Source: Oxalobacteraceae bacterium
GTDB taxonomy: Bacteria > Pseudomonadota > Gammaproteobacteria > Burkholderiales > Burkholderiaceae_D
Direction: 5' to 3'
Length of the DNA stretch: 64,000 bases
Assembly (NCBI GenBank): GCA_027490725.1
Contig: JAIXXN010000040.1
Coordinates: 62,001-126,000 of the forward strand
The notes below the pieces were generated by a model. The model had not been told where the DNA came from. It ran no database searches and worked only from the letters and a program-made list of their open reading frames with translations. Numbering within the stretch: the stretch's first letter is position 1; every line of letters starts with the position of its first letter. This document shows positions 1 to 9,196 of this stretch, piece by piece. Both the position numbers and the translations under genes were made by a program.

Positions 1-1474
1 GGCGATTGGCCAGATACGACCAGCTCCAACCACCCAGCGCCGCACCTAGCAGCAAAGCGGCAGCGAAAAAGCCGCCCAGCATCAGGCGTCTGCGCTGCCG
101 GCTGGCGTAATGGGTCACCAGATCTTTGTCGGCAAAGATCACCTGACGGAATAACTGCTGCAGAAAGAAGCCGGCCTGTCCGGCCTGCGGCGCTGGAGGC
201 GCAGCGCTGCCGCTCAGCGCAAAACGCTGGGTCAGACGCTGCTCCTGCGCGCTATCGGTACCACCCTCCTGCAAGGCGCTGGTGAAGTAATAGCCGCGAA
301 ACACCGGCTTGAACTGGAAAGGGTTTTCCTCGAACAGCGTGGCGAGGAAGGCACGTAACGGCGCACGGAGGGTGGCAAATTCCTGCGGAAAGGTGAACAC
401 CCCGGGCGCCATCCGGTCGCGCCGCTGCTGGCTCATGTTCGCCACACTCAGGTCTTTCAGACCGGCGCACAATTCATCGAAGCTGTGATCGAAGAACGCC
501 ATAATCTGCTGGCCTGACGTGCGTTTGTAAGCCATGGTGGCGCCCCACACCCGCTCACGCTCGCCCCGTTCGGCGCCGGCAAAAAACTCGCTAAAGCCGG
601 CAATCAGATCCGCCTTGGTGAACACCACATACACCGGCGCAAACACTTGCAGGTGCTCGATCAGATCCTGTACCCGCTGGCGCAAACTGCGCGCCAGTTG
701 CAGGGCCACCTCCGGCGTCGCGCTGCGCAGTTCCGCGATGCTGACCGCAATCAGCATCCCGTTGATCGGCGCGCGATGGCGATGCTTGCGCAGCAAATCG
801 AGAAAACCATACCACTCGGGACGATGCTCCTCCTGCACCGCATAGCGCCCCGCTGTATCGAGCAATATGCCTTCGGTTGTAAAGAACCAGTCGCAGTGAC
901 GCGTACCGCCCACGCCCTGCAGCACTTTGCCGTCAGCGAACGGAAACTGCAAACCCGAATTCGTGATCGCGCTACTTTTGCCCGCCGCCGGATTACCGAT
1001 CACCATATACCAGGGCAGTTCGTACAACGCACGATGTCCCGCCACGGCGCCCAGTTTGGACTGACGCAGGGTCGCAATCGCCTTCAGCAAAGCCTCGCGG
1101 ATCTGCTTCACCTCCGCACCGGTCTGCTCACGCGAGAGCGCTTCCTGCCCCTGGCCCGCTGCACCGATGGCCTGCTCCAGATTTTCCACGTCACTCTTGG
1201 TGCGGCGCCGTCGCCAGAAATAGACGGCGATCGCCAGCACCAGCAGTAGCAGCGTCGCCAGCAAAGCCCAGTCCAGCGAAATGTTCAGCATATCGGCAGC
1301 AAGGAAGAACAGTGCGACCGTCGCTACCAGGCCGATCAGGCTCAGGGGCTGTTTCAAGTTGCTGGGTTCGGTGATCAAGTACCAAAGTCGTCGCATCATG
1401 GGATTGGCCGGCAGAAAAGATTGCGCCACTGCAGCAGGCGGACCGGCCAATGTTGCCACCAGCGATGCCAGCAT
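1..1474 (-). CDS. tssM: Type VI secretion system membrane protein TssM/IcmF, N-terminal part (runs off left edge)
   Basis: TssM is the inner-membrane ATPase-like subunit of the T6SS membrane complex with TssJ and TssL. The reading frame is open to base 1; 491 codons are present of a family that is usually about 1150-1250 residues. Two membrane segments lie at about residues 42-62 and 69-87, followed by a cytoplasmic GTPase-like domain with a Walker A loop GNPAAGKS at 160-167 and a DTAGRY motif further on, then a third membrane segment near residue 470-488. The ATG at 1474-1472 is the first in-frame ATG after a stop codon. The neighbouring M15 peptidase is on the same strand 36 bases upstream, so the two are probably co-transcribed. 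Identity is seen from motif order; the missing periplasmic half cannot be judged. Confidence 0.9.
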   Translation of the reverse strand, partial: MLASLVATLAGPPAAVAQSFLPANPMMRRLWYLITEPSNLKQPLSLIGLVATVALFFLAADMLNISLDWALLATLLLLVLAIAVYFWRRRRTKSDVENLEQAIGAAGQGQEALSREQTGAEVKQIREALLKAIATLRQSKLGAVAGHRALYELPWYMVIGNPAAGKSSAITNSGLQFPFADGKVLQGVGGTRHCDWFFTTEGILLDTAGRYAVQEEHRPEWYGFLDLLRKHRHRAPINGMLIAVSIAELRSATPEVALQLARSLRQRVQDLIEHLQVFAPVYVVFTKADLIAGFSEFFAGAERGERERVWGATMAYKRTSGQQIMAFFDHSFDELCAGLKDLSVANMSQQRRDRMAPGVFTFPQEFATLRAPLRAFLATLFEENPFQFKPVFRGYYFTSALQEGGTDSAQEQRLTQRFALSGSAAPPAPQAGQAGFFLQQLFRQVIFADKDLVTHYASRQRRRLMLGGFFAAALLLGAALGGWSWSYLANR

Positions 1475-1510
1475 TTTTTGCGACAGGACAATGATTGACC
1501 AGCATCATCC

Positions 1511-2350
1511 TTATTCGCGCAGCCGGCCGGACTGCTGCAGCTCGACATGGCCGAAATCCATCATGGTCCAGCGCCCGCCCCAGCGCAGTCCGGCCGCTTC
1601 CGCCACCTCGCCATACAGGCGATAGCCGCGCATGGCCCACGGATCTTTTTCCGAGATGAGCAACTTGCCGTCGCGTAGAAACCCGCAGTCGGCGGCCAGA
1701 CCGAACTGATGATAGCTCTGGAACGCGCGGGCGCTGGTGACTCCGGATCCTGCCAGCGCCAGCAGATTCTGGCGTTCCGGACTACGGTAACCTTCCAGTA
1801 TCGCCATCTGGTAGCCATGCTGCTCGCGCATGACGCGGAACACCTGCAGCAGGCGGCGTGAAAAGCCCGGATCGAGCAATTGCCAGTTGCGGTTGGCGCT
1901 ATCGAGCAGCGGCCGGATCTGCACCACATCTGCCGTAGTAAACGCCAGCGGTGGCGGCGCTACGGGAAGCGCCAGCTGTTCACCCTGCAGCAAGGCCAGT
2001 ACCTGCTCGTTACTCGGTCGGCCCTCGCTGTAGACAGCGTCCAGCAGGGTGGCGCCGCCGAGGATCAGCGCCAGCAGTACCGGTACGGACACCAGCACCA
2101 GCGCTGCCAGCATCAGCAATATGCGGCGGCGCAGGAAGTTCAGCAGTGCATCGCTGCCGCTGCCGGTCCTGCTAGCGAGCTGTTGCACCTGCAGAACGCC
2201 ATCCTGCCATGGTCTGGCGACGCTAGCACTGCAGCGCTGCAGCAGCCATTGTGCGGACGCCCTGAGCATCATCCTTGCGCTGGGAAACAGCAGCAAGCCG
2301 GCAGCGCCACAACTCAGCAGAAAAACCATCAGCACAAAGAACAGCAACAT
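1511..2350 (-). CDS. Membrane-anchored M15 family D,D/L,D-peptidase (T6SS-associated)
   Basis: This is a 279-residue protein with membrane segments at about 1-22 and 77-99 and a C-terminal peptidase M15 (VanY/CwlK-like) domain. Zinc-site motifs are visible: SYHQFGLAAD with H214 and D221, and the closing WGGRW...DFGHVE with H268. EGYRSPERQ precedes them, as is usual in the family. Such enzymes cut peptidoglycan stem peptides. The T6SS-linked M15 enzyme TagX has the same logic of opening the wall for the apparatus, and a position next to tssM suggests this role by inference. I chose the ATG at 2350 because GGAG lies 7 bases before it; an in-frame ATG at 2362 has no such site, and the frame stays open to 2689. 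Confidence 0.82.
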   Translation of the reverse strand: MLLFFVLMVFLLSCGAAGLLLFPSARMMLRASAQWLLQRCSASVARPWQDGVLQVQQLASRTGSGSDALLNFLRRRILLMLAALVLVSVPVLLALILGGATLLDAVYSEGRPSNEQVLALLQGEQLALPVAPPPLAFTTADVVQIRPLLDSANRNWQLLDPGFSRRLLQVFRVMREQHGYQMAILEGYRSPERQNLLALAGSGVTSARAFQSYHQFGLAADCGFLRDGKLLISEKDPWAMRGYRLYGEVAEAAGLRWGGRWTMMDFGHVELQQSGRLRE

Positions 2351-2468
2351 AGTGCGCTCCATCAAAGTCGGACGGCCTAGGAGACAGGAAACTGCTGAAC
2401 CAGAAGGTCCGAGCCTAATGCCTGATAAAAAACCGGTGAAGGAGCAGATCAAATGTGGAGAAAATATC

Positions 2469-3251
2469 GTGCCCGGCCCTAAACAGATCCCTAGCCTGAT
2501 CTCCCGCCAGCAGCGCAAGTGCAAGCCCAGCTGGCGCATCCTGCAGCGGCTTGCCAATGGCGGTTTGCCCGCCACGACGACGGCAAGCAGCCGCGGCTGG
2601 AACATTGATAGCTGGACGATTGGTCTGGGAATGCTGGTTGCGGTGGTCTGCAGCGCTTCCTGGTACATGCAGAAACCGCCCAAAGCCATGCCTCATACCG
2701 CCAAGGTAGCGCCGCCGGTGCCCGCGCCGCTGGCCGCTTCCAGCGCGCCGGACAGCGTCGTGATCGCGCCGACGCCGCAACCAGCAGCCGTGGCCCGGAT
2801 CATCAATGCCGCAACAACGGATCGACCTCACCATAGCGATCCGCCGCCGATGCCAAGCAGCACTGCGCAGAGCAAGCCCGAGCGGAACATAAGCGCGCGC
2901 CGCAGCGCCCATCGGGTCGATCCGGGCAAGCTAGTCATCCCGGCCGAGCGCGCCAAAGAAAGCAGCGACAGCGATGCCGCCTTACTCGCAGCACTGGTCG
3001 CCCACGCCAGCCATCCCCCCACTGCAGCGGGCATCAACCGCGATATTGTTGAACGGCACGCCAACGCCCCCACCGCCCCGCTCCTGGCACGCTGCCAGCA
3101 GTTAGGATTAATCGAAGGCATGCTATGCCGCAGCCGCATCTGCGCCGACCGCTGGGACAGCGACGCCGCCTGCCGCCAACCCGCCAGCCCCCCCCACACC
3201 TTAGAACCGGGGTCAGATCCGACATCCGGACACGAACTCCACCGTAATTGA
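2469..3251 (+). CDS. Unknown single-pass membrane protein with Pro/Ala-rich linker
   Basis: I do not recognise the family. The protein has a basic N-terminus (about 45 residues), one hydrophobic segment at about 48-66, a long Pro/Ala/Ser-rich stretch, then a short conserved-looking C-terminal part with several cysteines. The GTG at 2469 has GGAG eight bases upstream and is preferred; an in-frame ATG at 2418 would add 17 residues. It is divergent from the M15 peptidase and faces the M35 gene, so it may belong to the T6SS neighbourhood. The last codons (GSDPTSGHELHRN) are read from the left arm of a REP-like repeat, so the native C-terminus has been replaced or extended by a repeat insertion. 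Function unknown. Confidence 0.6.
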   Translation: MPGPKQIPSLISRQQRKCKPSWRILQRLANGGLPATTTASSRGWNIDSWTIGLGMLVAVVCSASWYMQKPPKAMPHTAKVAPPVPAPLAASSAPDSVVIAPTPQPAAVARIINAATTDRPHHSDPPPMPSSTAQSKPERNISARRSAHRVDPGKLVIPAERAKESSDSDAALLAALVAHASHPPTAAGINRDIVERHANAPTAPLLARCQQLGLIEGMLCRSRICADRWDSDAACRQPASPPHTLEPGSDPTSGHELHRN

Positions 3252-3298
3252 GCGGTAACAGTTCAGCTCGTGTCTAGATGTCGGATCTGACCCCGGTT
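3205..3298. repeat. REP-like inverted repeat pair
   Basis: An arm containing GGGGTCAGATCCGACATC (3209-3226), extended on both sides, is followed about 50 bases later by its inverse (to 3298). The same arm recurs at 6675-6811 and 41600-41716. The left arm is inside the 3' end of the preceding gene. The layout is that of BIME/REP sequences mobilised by RAYT transposases; none is encoded in this window. Confidence 0.75.
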
Positions 3299-3341
3299 TT
3301 CGGGTTATGGAAAGCCGTTGGGTTTTGCTGGATCGAAGCGG

Positions 3342-6300
3342 CTATGGTTCGCTACACGCCGGCAGGCATGCCTGCGGCGCCCGCTGCAGGATGATGCTCA
3401 GCGGTCGGTGCGGGTGCGCTGTGCACGCCACCACCGTGATGGCGATCCGCTCTCGCCACGCGGTGCGCGCCAGTAGTTCGATGCGCTGTTCATGCGTGCA
3501 GAATTCCCGTTCTTTTCCACAGGTGTCGAGCAGGAAGCCGGCAAAATCACCGAAGCAATCGTAGATCAATCCACTGACTTTGCCCTGATAGCGCTGCGCG
3601 TCCTGATCGCCGTGGTCGTGGCCGGGAGGGTGAGCGTCAGTGTCGCCGCCCTGCTCGCCGCCCGAGCCGTCCGGCGATGGTTTGATGTGATCGGGATCGC
3701 CACCCAGTCCGCCGACCCGCTCACCAATCAGCGAGACGTAGCGGCTGAACACGGGATGCCAACGGTCGCCCGTCGGTACCGCCTCGAGTATCCAGCGCAG
3801 CACCGACAGCAGCCGCGATTCGGCGCCCACAATGACTTCTTTGGTGCGCACCGGAATCGTCAGCTGGTAACTGCCCACCACCCGGCGCCAGCGGATGACG
3901 TCGACTGCCTGCTCGTGCGGCGCTTCGCCGCGCTGTGCGCCACGGATGCCGATCACCACCGGCGGTAAGGCAAAGGTGTCGCTTACCTGGCGTACGATCA
4001 CCGTGTAGCGCTCGCCCTTGTGTATGGTGTCCGGCAACTGCAGCGACAGCAAACCGGTCAGGCCGAACGCGGCGCCCGGCGGCAGCGGCACATAGGAAAT
4101 GCCGCCGACTGCCAGCTGTATGGTCTGCTCATCCAGCAAGCTGATGCCATGGTTGGCGTAGCGCGTGCCGGCCAGCGCGACAATCTGGCTAGCCGCCACT
4201 TCCGGTATGTAGATGCTGGCGATAGTATCCTTCGGCAAATTACCCCACTCGATCAGCAGCTCGTCCGGCTGGCGGTCCGGCAACTGCTCGGCGCCCTTGG
4301 CCGGACGCAACTCGAAGGTGCCGAGTATCCGTCGTGACGACGCGTAGCCGGGATTGGGCGATTCGATGATCGACAGATTGCGCTGGGCTAACTTGTCCGA
4401 GGCCGCAGGCGAGATGCCGGCCGGCACCGGAGCGGGATCGAAGGCGATTTCCGCCACCAGACACTGGTGGGCGTTGCGCACCAGTTGCTGGATGCTCTTG
4501 CGGCCCGAACCCCACGGCCCGTTGGCAGGCGATGGATGGGTCGGGAACTGTGCCTGAGTCTGGTTGATATCGAGCCAGCAGCCGAAGTAGGCAAACACTT
4601 CGCTGCCGTTACCGTTCATGCTGCGTACATTGGCCGGATCGTGCTGCGCCGTCAGCGCGGTATTGGATGAATCGACGCGCGGCTCGGCGAAGCATGGAAT
4701 GGTCAGCAGATCGCCAGCGCCACTGAGGCCCAGCAAGGGAATCACATCGCTGCCGCTGGTGGCGCGGCGGTAAGTCGTGCCGGCATCGAACTCCGTCGAC
4801 GTGGTGCTGGCCGGGAACAGCCGGAAGAAGCTGCGCACCTTGCTGATATTGGTCGTACCACGATAATGCACACGGGCGATGGCGAAGTTAAACATCGCCG
4901 TGCCATTGACCTTCTGCGCGAGTTCCAGCGTCGCGTCGGTGGCGAGATTGTCGAAACTCTCGCCCGCCGTGCCGGCGTTCAGATTGGTCAGCACCTGCTG
5001 GATGTAGGCATTCGGGTTGCCGTTGATGGTAGCGCCGAAGCGCGCATCACCGTCGCGGATCTTGAACACGCGCAAGTCCGTACTAAGCCATGAGGTCGGA
5101 CCATCGACCTCCCACGGATTGGGGTCACGGATCAGCAGGATCTGCGCGTTGGCGCTCAGGCCGCCCAGCGTCGCCGTCATGTTGACCGCCAGCGTTTCGC
5201 CGGCGTTGGCGGGGAAGCCGCTGCTGTTGGCAAAGCTGATCCGGCAGACCCAGGTGAAGCGCTGCGGTGCAATCGGCAGACTGGCATCCTCAGCTTCCAG
5301 CGCAGTCACGGTAACCGACATGCCGGCGATCGCCGGGCTGAAGGTGATGTTCGGCTTCACCGTCGGGGCATTGCCCAGCGTGCCTGCCGTAATGCCCAGC
5401 TTGTCTGGCCAGAAGCCGTCCGCCAGCACGTAGAAGGCCTTATCGATCACAGCGGGGGAAGGCATCGTGTCGATTTCATCCTTGCCGAAGGTGCTGCGGT
5501 CGGTGATGAAGGTGACGCTCTTGCCGACGTCGGACTGCGCCAGATGCTCGGAAAAATATTCGTGACTGTCCGCGTTGTTGATGGCCTTGCCGGGATCACT
5601 GCTGGCCAGTGCCAGACAGGCTGCTTCGCCATACTGGATATCGTCGGTGTTGACGACCGCGTGGCTCCATTCGTGCACCAAGGTGCCGAACTTACAGTCC
5701 GTGCCGATCTGCGCTGCACTCAGGTAGCTGCCGCATAGCCAGACCGTGCGCGAGCCCTTGTAGGTAAAGGCGAAGTAGCCGGGCTGACAGGTATCGCTAC
5801 CGTGTCCCTGACCGGTGAAATCATAGGTCACCTGCTCGTTGGCCAGCGTGCTGGAGATCTTGTTGTAGTCGTCCGTGACTTCATCATAGCGGCCCTGATT
5901 GAACGCGCCGAACCAGGTCTGGTACAAAGCATTGCTGCTGGCCGGTCCGGCAGCCAGCTGGGCTGCCGAGAGTGCTGCAAAATACTGCGCATTGCCATGG
6001 GCGATGATGGTGTCAGCCTGTTCTGCCGCCGTGCCACCGTTGAAATTGGGCGCCTTGGCATTATTCTTCGCCAGCTGCGACCCAGCCTCGGCTTTGCGGG
6101 CCAATTGGCCGGAGGTCGATTTAGGCGCATCACCCTGCACCACCTCGAACCCCACATCGGCTGGCGGCGCCACGTGCAGCTCATGTACCTCACGCTTGCG
6201 CGCGCCCGCCTTGACGTTCCCGACCACCACGAAGGCATCGAAAAACACCGCGTTCAAGGCCAGCGTGTACTGTCCGGGCTGATCGATCGCGTACACCTCG

Positions 6301-6587
6301 GAAATATCGACGCTAAAACTCTGGTGTTCACCCGGACCGATCAGCGTATAGGCGCTGGCCGGTGGGTCGCCGCGTTTGACGAAGCGGCCATCGTAGGGAA
6401 TGCGCTCGCCGTCGCGCTCGACGACAAAGCAGTCGCCGCTCAGGGTGGGCTCGAGTGGCGTGCCCCAGATCAGCAACTGATACGCCTCGGCGCTGGTATT
6501 TTCGATTTCGCCGCTAATAACGATGGGTTCACCCAGCGCAAACACAGGCTGGGCGCTCAGTGTGGCAACAAACGGTTGGTGTCTCAT
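3342..6587 (-). CDS. Large M35 (aspzincin) metallo-endopeptidase, candidate T6SS effector
   Basis: This is a 1081-residue protein. Residues 1-140 form a beta-rich domain like the N-terminal domain of deuterolysin/peptidyl-Lys endopeptidases. An M35 catalytic domain follows at about 180-360 with HEWSH (H305, H309) and the aspzincin element NTDDIQYG at 313-320, where the aspartate supplies the third zinc ligand. The remaining 700 residues are uncharacterised beta-rich sequence, then an acidic His/Gly linker (about 965-1000) and a compact C-terminal domain starting KVSGLIYDCFGDF. There is no signal peptide or membrane segment, so Sec export is unlikely. With tssM 1.9 kb away, delivery by the T6SS is a reasonable inference, not shown. 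The gene is isolated on its strand between two REP clusters. Start ATG 6587. Confidence 0.8.
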   Translation of the reverse strand: MRHQPFVATLSAQPVFALGEPIVISGEIENTSAEAYQLLIWGTPLEPTLSGDCFVVERDGERIPYDGRFVKRGDPPASAYTLIGPGEHQSFSVDISEVYAIDQPGQYTLALNAVFFDAFVVVGNVKAGARKREVHELHVAPPADVGFEVVQGDAPKSTSGQLARKAEAGSQLAKNNAKAPNFNGGTAAEQADTIIAHGNAQYFAALSAAQLAAGPASSNALYQTWFGAFNQGRYDEVTDDYNKISSTLANEQVTYDFTGQGHGSDTCQPGYFAFTYKGSRTVWLCGSYLSAAQIGTDCKFGTLVHEWSHAVVNTDDIQYGEAACLALASSDPGKAINNADSHEYFSEHLAQSDVGKSVTFITDRSTFGKDEIDTMPSPAVIDKAFYVLADGFWPDKLGITAGTLGNAPTVKPNITFSPAIAGMSVTVTALEAEDASLPIAPQRFTWVCRISFANSSGFPANAGETLAVNMTATLGGLSANAQILLIRDPNPWEVDGPTSWLSTDLRVFKIRDGDARFGATINGNPNAYIQQVLTNLNAGTAGESFDNLATDATLELAQKVNGTAMFNFAIARVHYRGTTNISKVRSFFRLFPASTTSTEFDAGTTYRRATSGSDVIPLLGLSGAGDLLTIPCFAEPRVDSSNTALTAQHDPANVRSMNGNGSEVFAYFGCWLDINQTQAQFPTHPSPANGPWGSGRKSIQQLVRNAHQCLVAEIAFDPAPVPAGISPAASDKLAQRNLSIIESPNPGYASSRRILGTFELRPAKGAEQLPDRQPDELLIEWGNLPKDTIASIYIPEVAASQIVALAGTRYANHGISLLDEQTIQLAVGGISYVPLPPGAAFGLTGLLSLQLPDTIHKGERYTVIVRQVSDTFALPPVVIGIRGAQRGEAPHEQAVDVIRWRRVVGSYQLTIPVRTKEVIVGAESRLLSVLRWILEAVPTGDRWHPVFSRYVSLIGERVGGLGGDPDHIKPSPDGSGGEQGGDTDAHPPGHDHGDQDAQRYQGKVSGLIYDCFGDFAGFLLDTCGKEREFCTHEQRIELLARTAWRERIAITVVACTAHPHRPLSIILQRAPQACLPACSEP

Positions 6588-6674
6588 GTCAGGTCTCCTT
6601 TATTGGCTACCGACCGAGCATAAAACTGCCGCTGGCTTCGACATTGATACGGCACAGAAGCCCGAACGCAACAA

Positions 6675-6811
6675 AACCGGGGTCAGATCCGACATCCGGA
6701 CACGGCCTGGACTGTTCCTGCCTCATTACGGCGGAGCTCGTGTCTGAATGTCGGATCTGGCCCCGGTTATACGGCGGAGCTCGTGTCTAGATGTCGGATC
6801 TGACCCCGGTT
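6675..6811. repeat. REP-like repeat cluster, three arms
   Basis: One forward arm (6675-6704) and two inverted arms (about 6735-6768 and 6779-6811) of the same GGGGTCAGATCCGACATC element as at 3205. The middle arm differs by point changes (GGCCCCGG for GACCCCGG, GAATG for AGATG). The cluster lies between the M35 gene start and the tRNA-Asn terminator. Confidence 0.75.
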
Positions 6812-6821
6812 CTGGAAATGC

Positions 6822-6853
6822 AAAAAGCCCAGCCGGTGAGGGCTGGGCTTTCT
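6822..6853 (-). terminator. Rho-independent terminator of tRNA-Asn copy 1
   Basis: On the minus strand a stem AAAGCCCAGCC / GGCTGGGCTTT is followed by a T run, directly downstream of the tRNA 3' end. Almost the same hairpin follows the copies at 16.7 and 17.5 kb. Confidence 0.85.
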
Positions 6854-6868
6854 GGTTTTGCTGAATTC

Positions 6869-6944
6869 TGGCTCCCCGACCTGGACTCGAACCAGGGACC
6901 TGCGGATTAACAGTCCGTCGCTCTACCAACTGAGCTATCAGGGA
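6869..6944 (-). tRNA. tRNA-Asn(GTT), copy 1
   Basis: A 76-base cloverleaf: acceptor stem TCCCTGA/TCGGGGA, anticodon loop CTGTTAA with GTT, T-loop GGTTCGAGTCC, CCA encoded. Identical to the copies at 13744 and 17566. Confidence 0.97.
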
Positions 6945-6955
6945 AAAGAGGCCGC

Positions 6956-6984
6956 ATTATATACGGCCATTTTCTAGCTGTCTA
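6956..6984 (-). promoter_or_regulatory. Sigma-70 type promoter of tRNA-Asn copy 1
   Basis: On the minus strand TAGACA (6984-6979), a 17-base spacer and an exact TATAAT (6961-6956) precede the tRNA 5' end by 11 bases. Copy 2 also has TATAAT (13837-13832) and copy 3 TATAAA (17660-17655), so each copy seems to carry its own promoter. Confidence 0.7.
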
Positions 6985-7009
6985 GGCTAGCCAGGCATTT
7001 TCTGAAAAA

Positions 7010-9196
7010 TCAGAAGCCGCCTTTGAACTGCACACCGAACTGACGTGGCTCGTTGACGAAACCGGTCAGGTTGTTGAAGTCGATCGCGCCAATGATACGC
7101 TCGGTGTTGGTGATGTTGCGTGCGTATGCGGCCACTTCGTACTTGCCGCCGGCCCAGTTGTAACCTACGCGTACGCCACCTTCGACCAGCGCTTTGCCGG
7201 TGAACTCTTTGGCTTCGTACAGGAAGAAGTTGATCTTGCTGCGATACGACCAGTCAGTCAGCACGAACAGGTTGCCGTCAGCCAGCGCCCAGTTGTAGCG
7301 CGCGGTGGCGTTCAGGATGACTTTCGGTGCCTGGGGCAGCGGGTTGCCATCGATGCTCACACGACCTGCGGCGTTCAGCGGGTCGGTGACGGTGCACGAA
7401 CCGCACTTGGCCACGGACAGGGAGGCGTCCTTGATTTCCGTGAAGTTGTAGGAACCGCCAGCGCTGACTTTGAAGTCCGGCGTGATGAAGGCTTCGAAAT
7501 CGGCTTCCAGACCGCGACCAGCCGTCTTGGCTGCGTTGATCAGCTTGGTGACGTTGGAGTTACCACCGACCACGGTCAGTTGCTGGTTCTTCACGTCGTA
7601 GTTGTACACGCTCAGCGAAGCGCGGGCGCGACGGTTGAACAGGTCAGCCTTCACGCCTGCTTCGTAGGAGGTGATGGTTTCCGCGTCAGCGATGGTGATA
7701 GGCACCGATGCGCTCGCCGCAGCGATACTTGGCGCACGGAAGCCGGTTGCCACGCGGGCGTAAGCGCTGACATCTTTGCTCACTTTGTAGGTGGCGCTCA
7801 GATCCCAGTTTGCTTTGTTCTTGCTCTCATCCACCGACTTCGGACCGATCTGGGTCACGTTGATCGCTTCCACGGTACGGAAGTCTTTCTTGTCGTGGGT
7901 GTAGCGCAGGCCGCCGCGCAGAATCACGGCATCCGACAGATCGTAGGTCAGCGAGCCGAACACTGCCGAGGCGGTGTTGTTCTGGTGGCTCTGCAGATGC
8001 GAGGTTTGCAGCTGGGTGTTGCTGTCAAAGTTGTTGCTATAGCCTTCGGCGCTTTCCTTGAAGTAGTACACGCCCGTCTGCCAGTTCAGCGGACCAGCAT
8101 TCTTCGATTCAGCACGGAATTCCTGGCTGTACTGGTGCAGCCAGCTCAAGCCTCCACCGGTCTGAACCTGGAAAGGAATGAAGCCCGGACCGCTAGGCGT
8201 ACCGCCATCGATGTCGCCACGGCTGTAGTAATTGTCCACGCCTTCGTAAGCCGTCACCGAGAACAGTTTAACGCTACCTAGATCCCAGCTCAGACGGGCA
8301 TTCGCGCCATTGCTGCTCAGGCTCTGCTGGTTCAGACCGTTGGTGTTGATCTTGGTGAAGTCGTAGCCATCGGCGAAGTCATTCGTGCCCTTCTTGATGA
8401 TATTGGCACGGAACAGACGGGCGCTGCCGTCGGTAGTACGCGAGTGCACATTGAACAGCGCATTGAAGCTGCTGTTCGGGGTGTACAGGAACTGCACGCG
8501 TTCGGCGTGTTCGTTGTAGCCTTCCAGCACGTCGTTCTGCTTGGTGAAGGTGTTGTCGACGAAGTTGTCGCGGTGCTGACGCAGGGTCGAGGCGCGCATT
8601 GCCCATTCGCTCGACAGTGGCACGTTGACCGCGCCTTCGGCATTGACCGTGTTGTGGGTGGCCCACGACAGGTTGTAATAACCTTCTACTTTCTTGGTGT
8701 TCGGTTTTTCCGATTCAAACTTGACCACGCCAGCCGGGGTGTTGCGGCCGAACAGGGTGCCTTGTGGGCCGCGCAGCACTTCCACGCCAGCCACGTCGAA
8801 AATCGGGAAACCTTTCAGAATGCCGTTTTCCTGTACGACGTCGTCATACACCAGCGAGACTGGTTGCGACGCGAAGGTGCTGAAGTCGGTGTTGCCGTAG
8901 CCACGGATGTAGAAGCGCGGGAAGGTACGGCCGTTGGACGACTCGACATTCAGCGATGGCACTTTACCGGCCAGCAGACGGATATCCTGACCGCCGGACA
9001 GCAGCACGTCCAGTTTTTCATCTTTCAGCAGGGTGACGGAAACCGGCACATCCTTGATGTTTTCGGTACGGCGCTGCGCCGTCACGGTCACGGTTTCCAG
9101 CTGTGGTTCGGTGGCGCTTTGCGCCAGGGCGGAACCGATAGGCATGACGGCGCTCAGCGCCAGCAGGCGCTTGTGCATCTTCGACAGTTTGATCAT
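7010..9196 (-). CDS. TonB-dependent outer-membrane receptor
   Basis: A 728-residue protein with a signal peptide ending in ALAQS (about residue 26), a TonB-box-like stretch (ETVTVTAQRR), a plug domain at about 45-160 with the usual RGPQGTLFGRNTPAG motif, and a beta-barrel ending in phenylalanine (VQFKGGF). This places it with the siderophore/vitamin-type receptors often annotated as FyuA/Pupa-like; the substrate cannot be told from sequence. It imports a ligand through the outer membrane using ExbBD-TonB energy. No periplasmic binding protein or ABC genes for the same ligand are adjacent, and no Fur-like box is obvious. An inverted repeat TATTGC-AAGC-GCAATA lies at 9380-9395 in the upstream gap. 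Start ATG 9196. Confidence 0.88.
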   Translation of the reverse strand: MIKLSKMHKRLLALSAVMPIGSALAQSATEPQLETVTVTAQRRTENIKDVPVSVTLLKDEKLDVLLSGGQDIRLLAGKVPSLNVESSNGRTFPRFYIRGYGNTDFSTFASQPVSLVYDDVVQENGILKGFPIFDVAGVEVLRGPQGTLFGRNTPAGVVKFESEKPNTKKVEGYYNLSWATHNTVNAEGAVNVPLSSEWAMRASTLRQHRDNFVDNTFTKQNDVLEGYNEHAERVQFLYTPNSSFNALFNVHSRTTDGSARLFRANIIKKGTNDFADGYDFTKINTNGLNQQSLSSNGANARLSWDLGSVKLFSVTAYEGVDNYYSRGDIDGGTPSGPGFIPFQVQTGGGLSWLHQYSQEFRAESKNAGPLNWQTGVYYFKESAEGYSNNFDSNTQLQTSHLQSHQNNTASAVFGSLTYDLSDAVILRGGLRYTHDKKDFRTVEAINVTQIGPKSVDESKNKANWDLSATYKVSKDVSAYARVATGFRAPSIAAASASVPITIADAETITSYEAGVKADLFNRRARASLSVYNYDVKNQQLTVVGGNSNVTKLINAAKTAGRGLEADFEAFITPDFKVSAGGSYNFTEIKDASLSVAKCGSCTVTDPLNAAGRVSIDGNPLPQAPKVILNATARYNWALADGNLFVLTDWSYRSKINFFLYEAKEFTGKALVEGGVRVGYNWAGGKYEVAAYARNITNTERIIGAIDFNNLTGFVNEPRQFGVQFKGGF

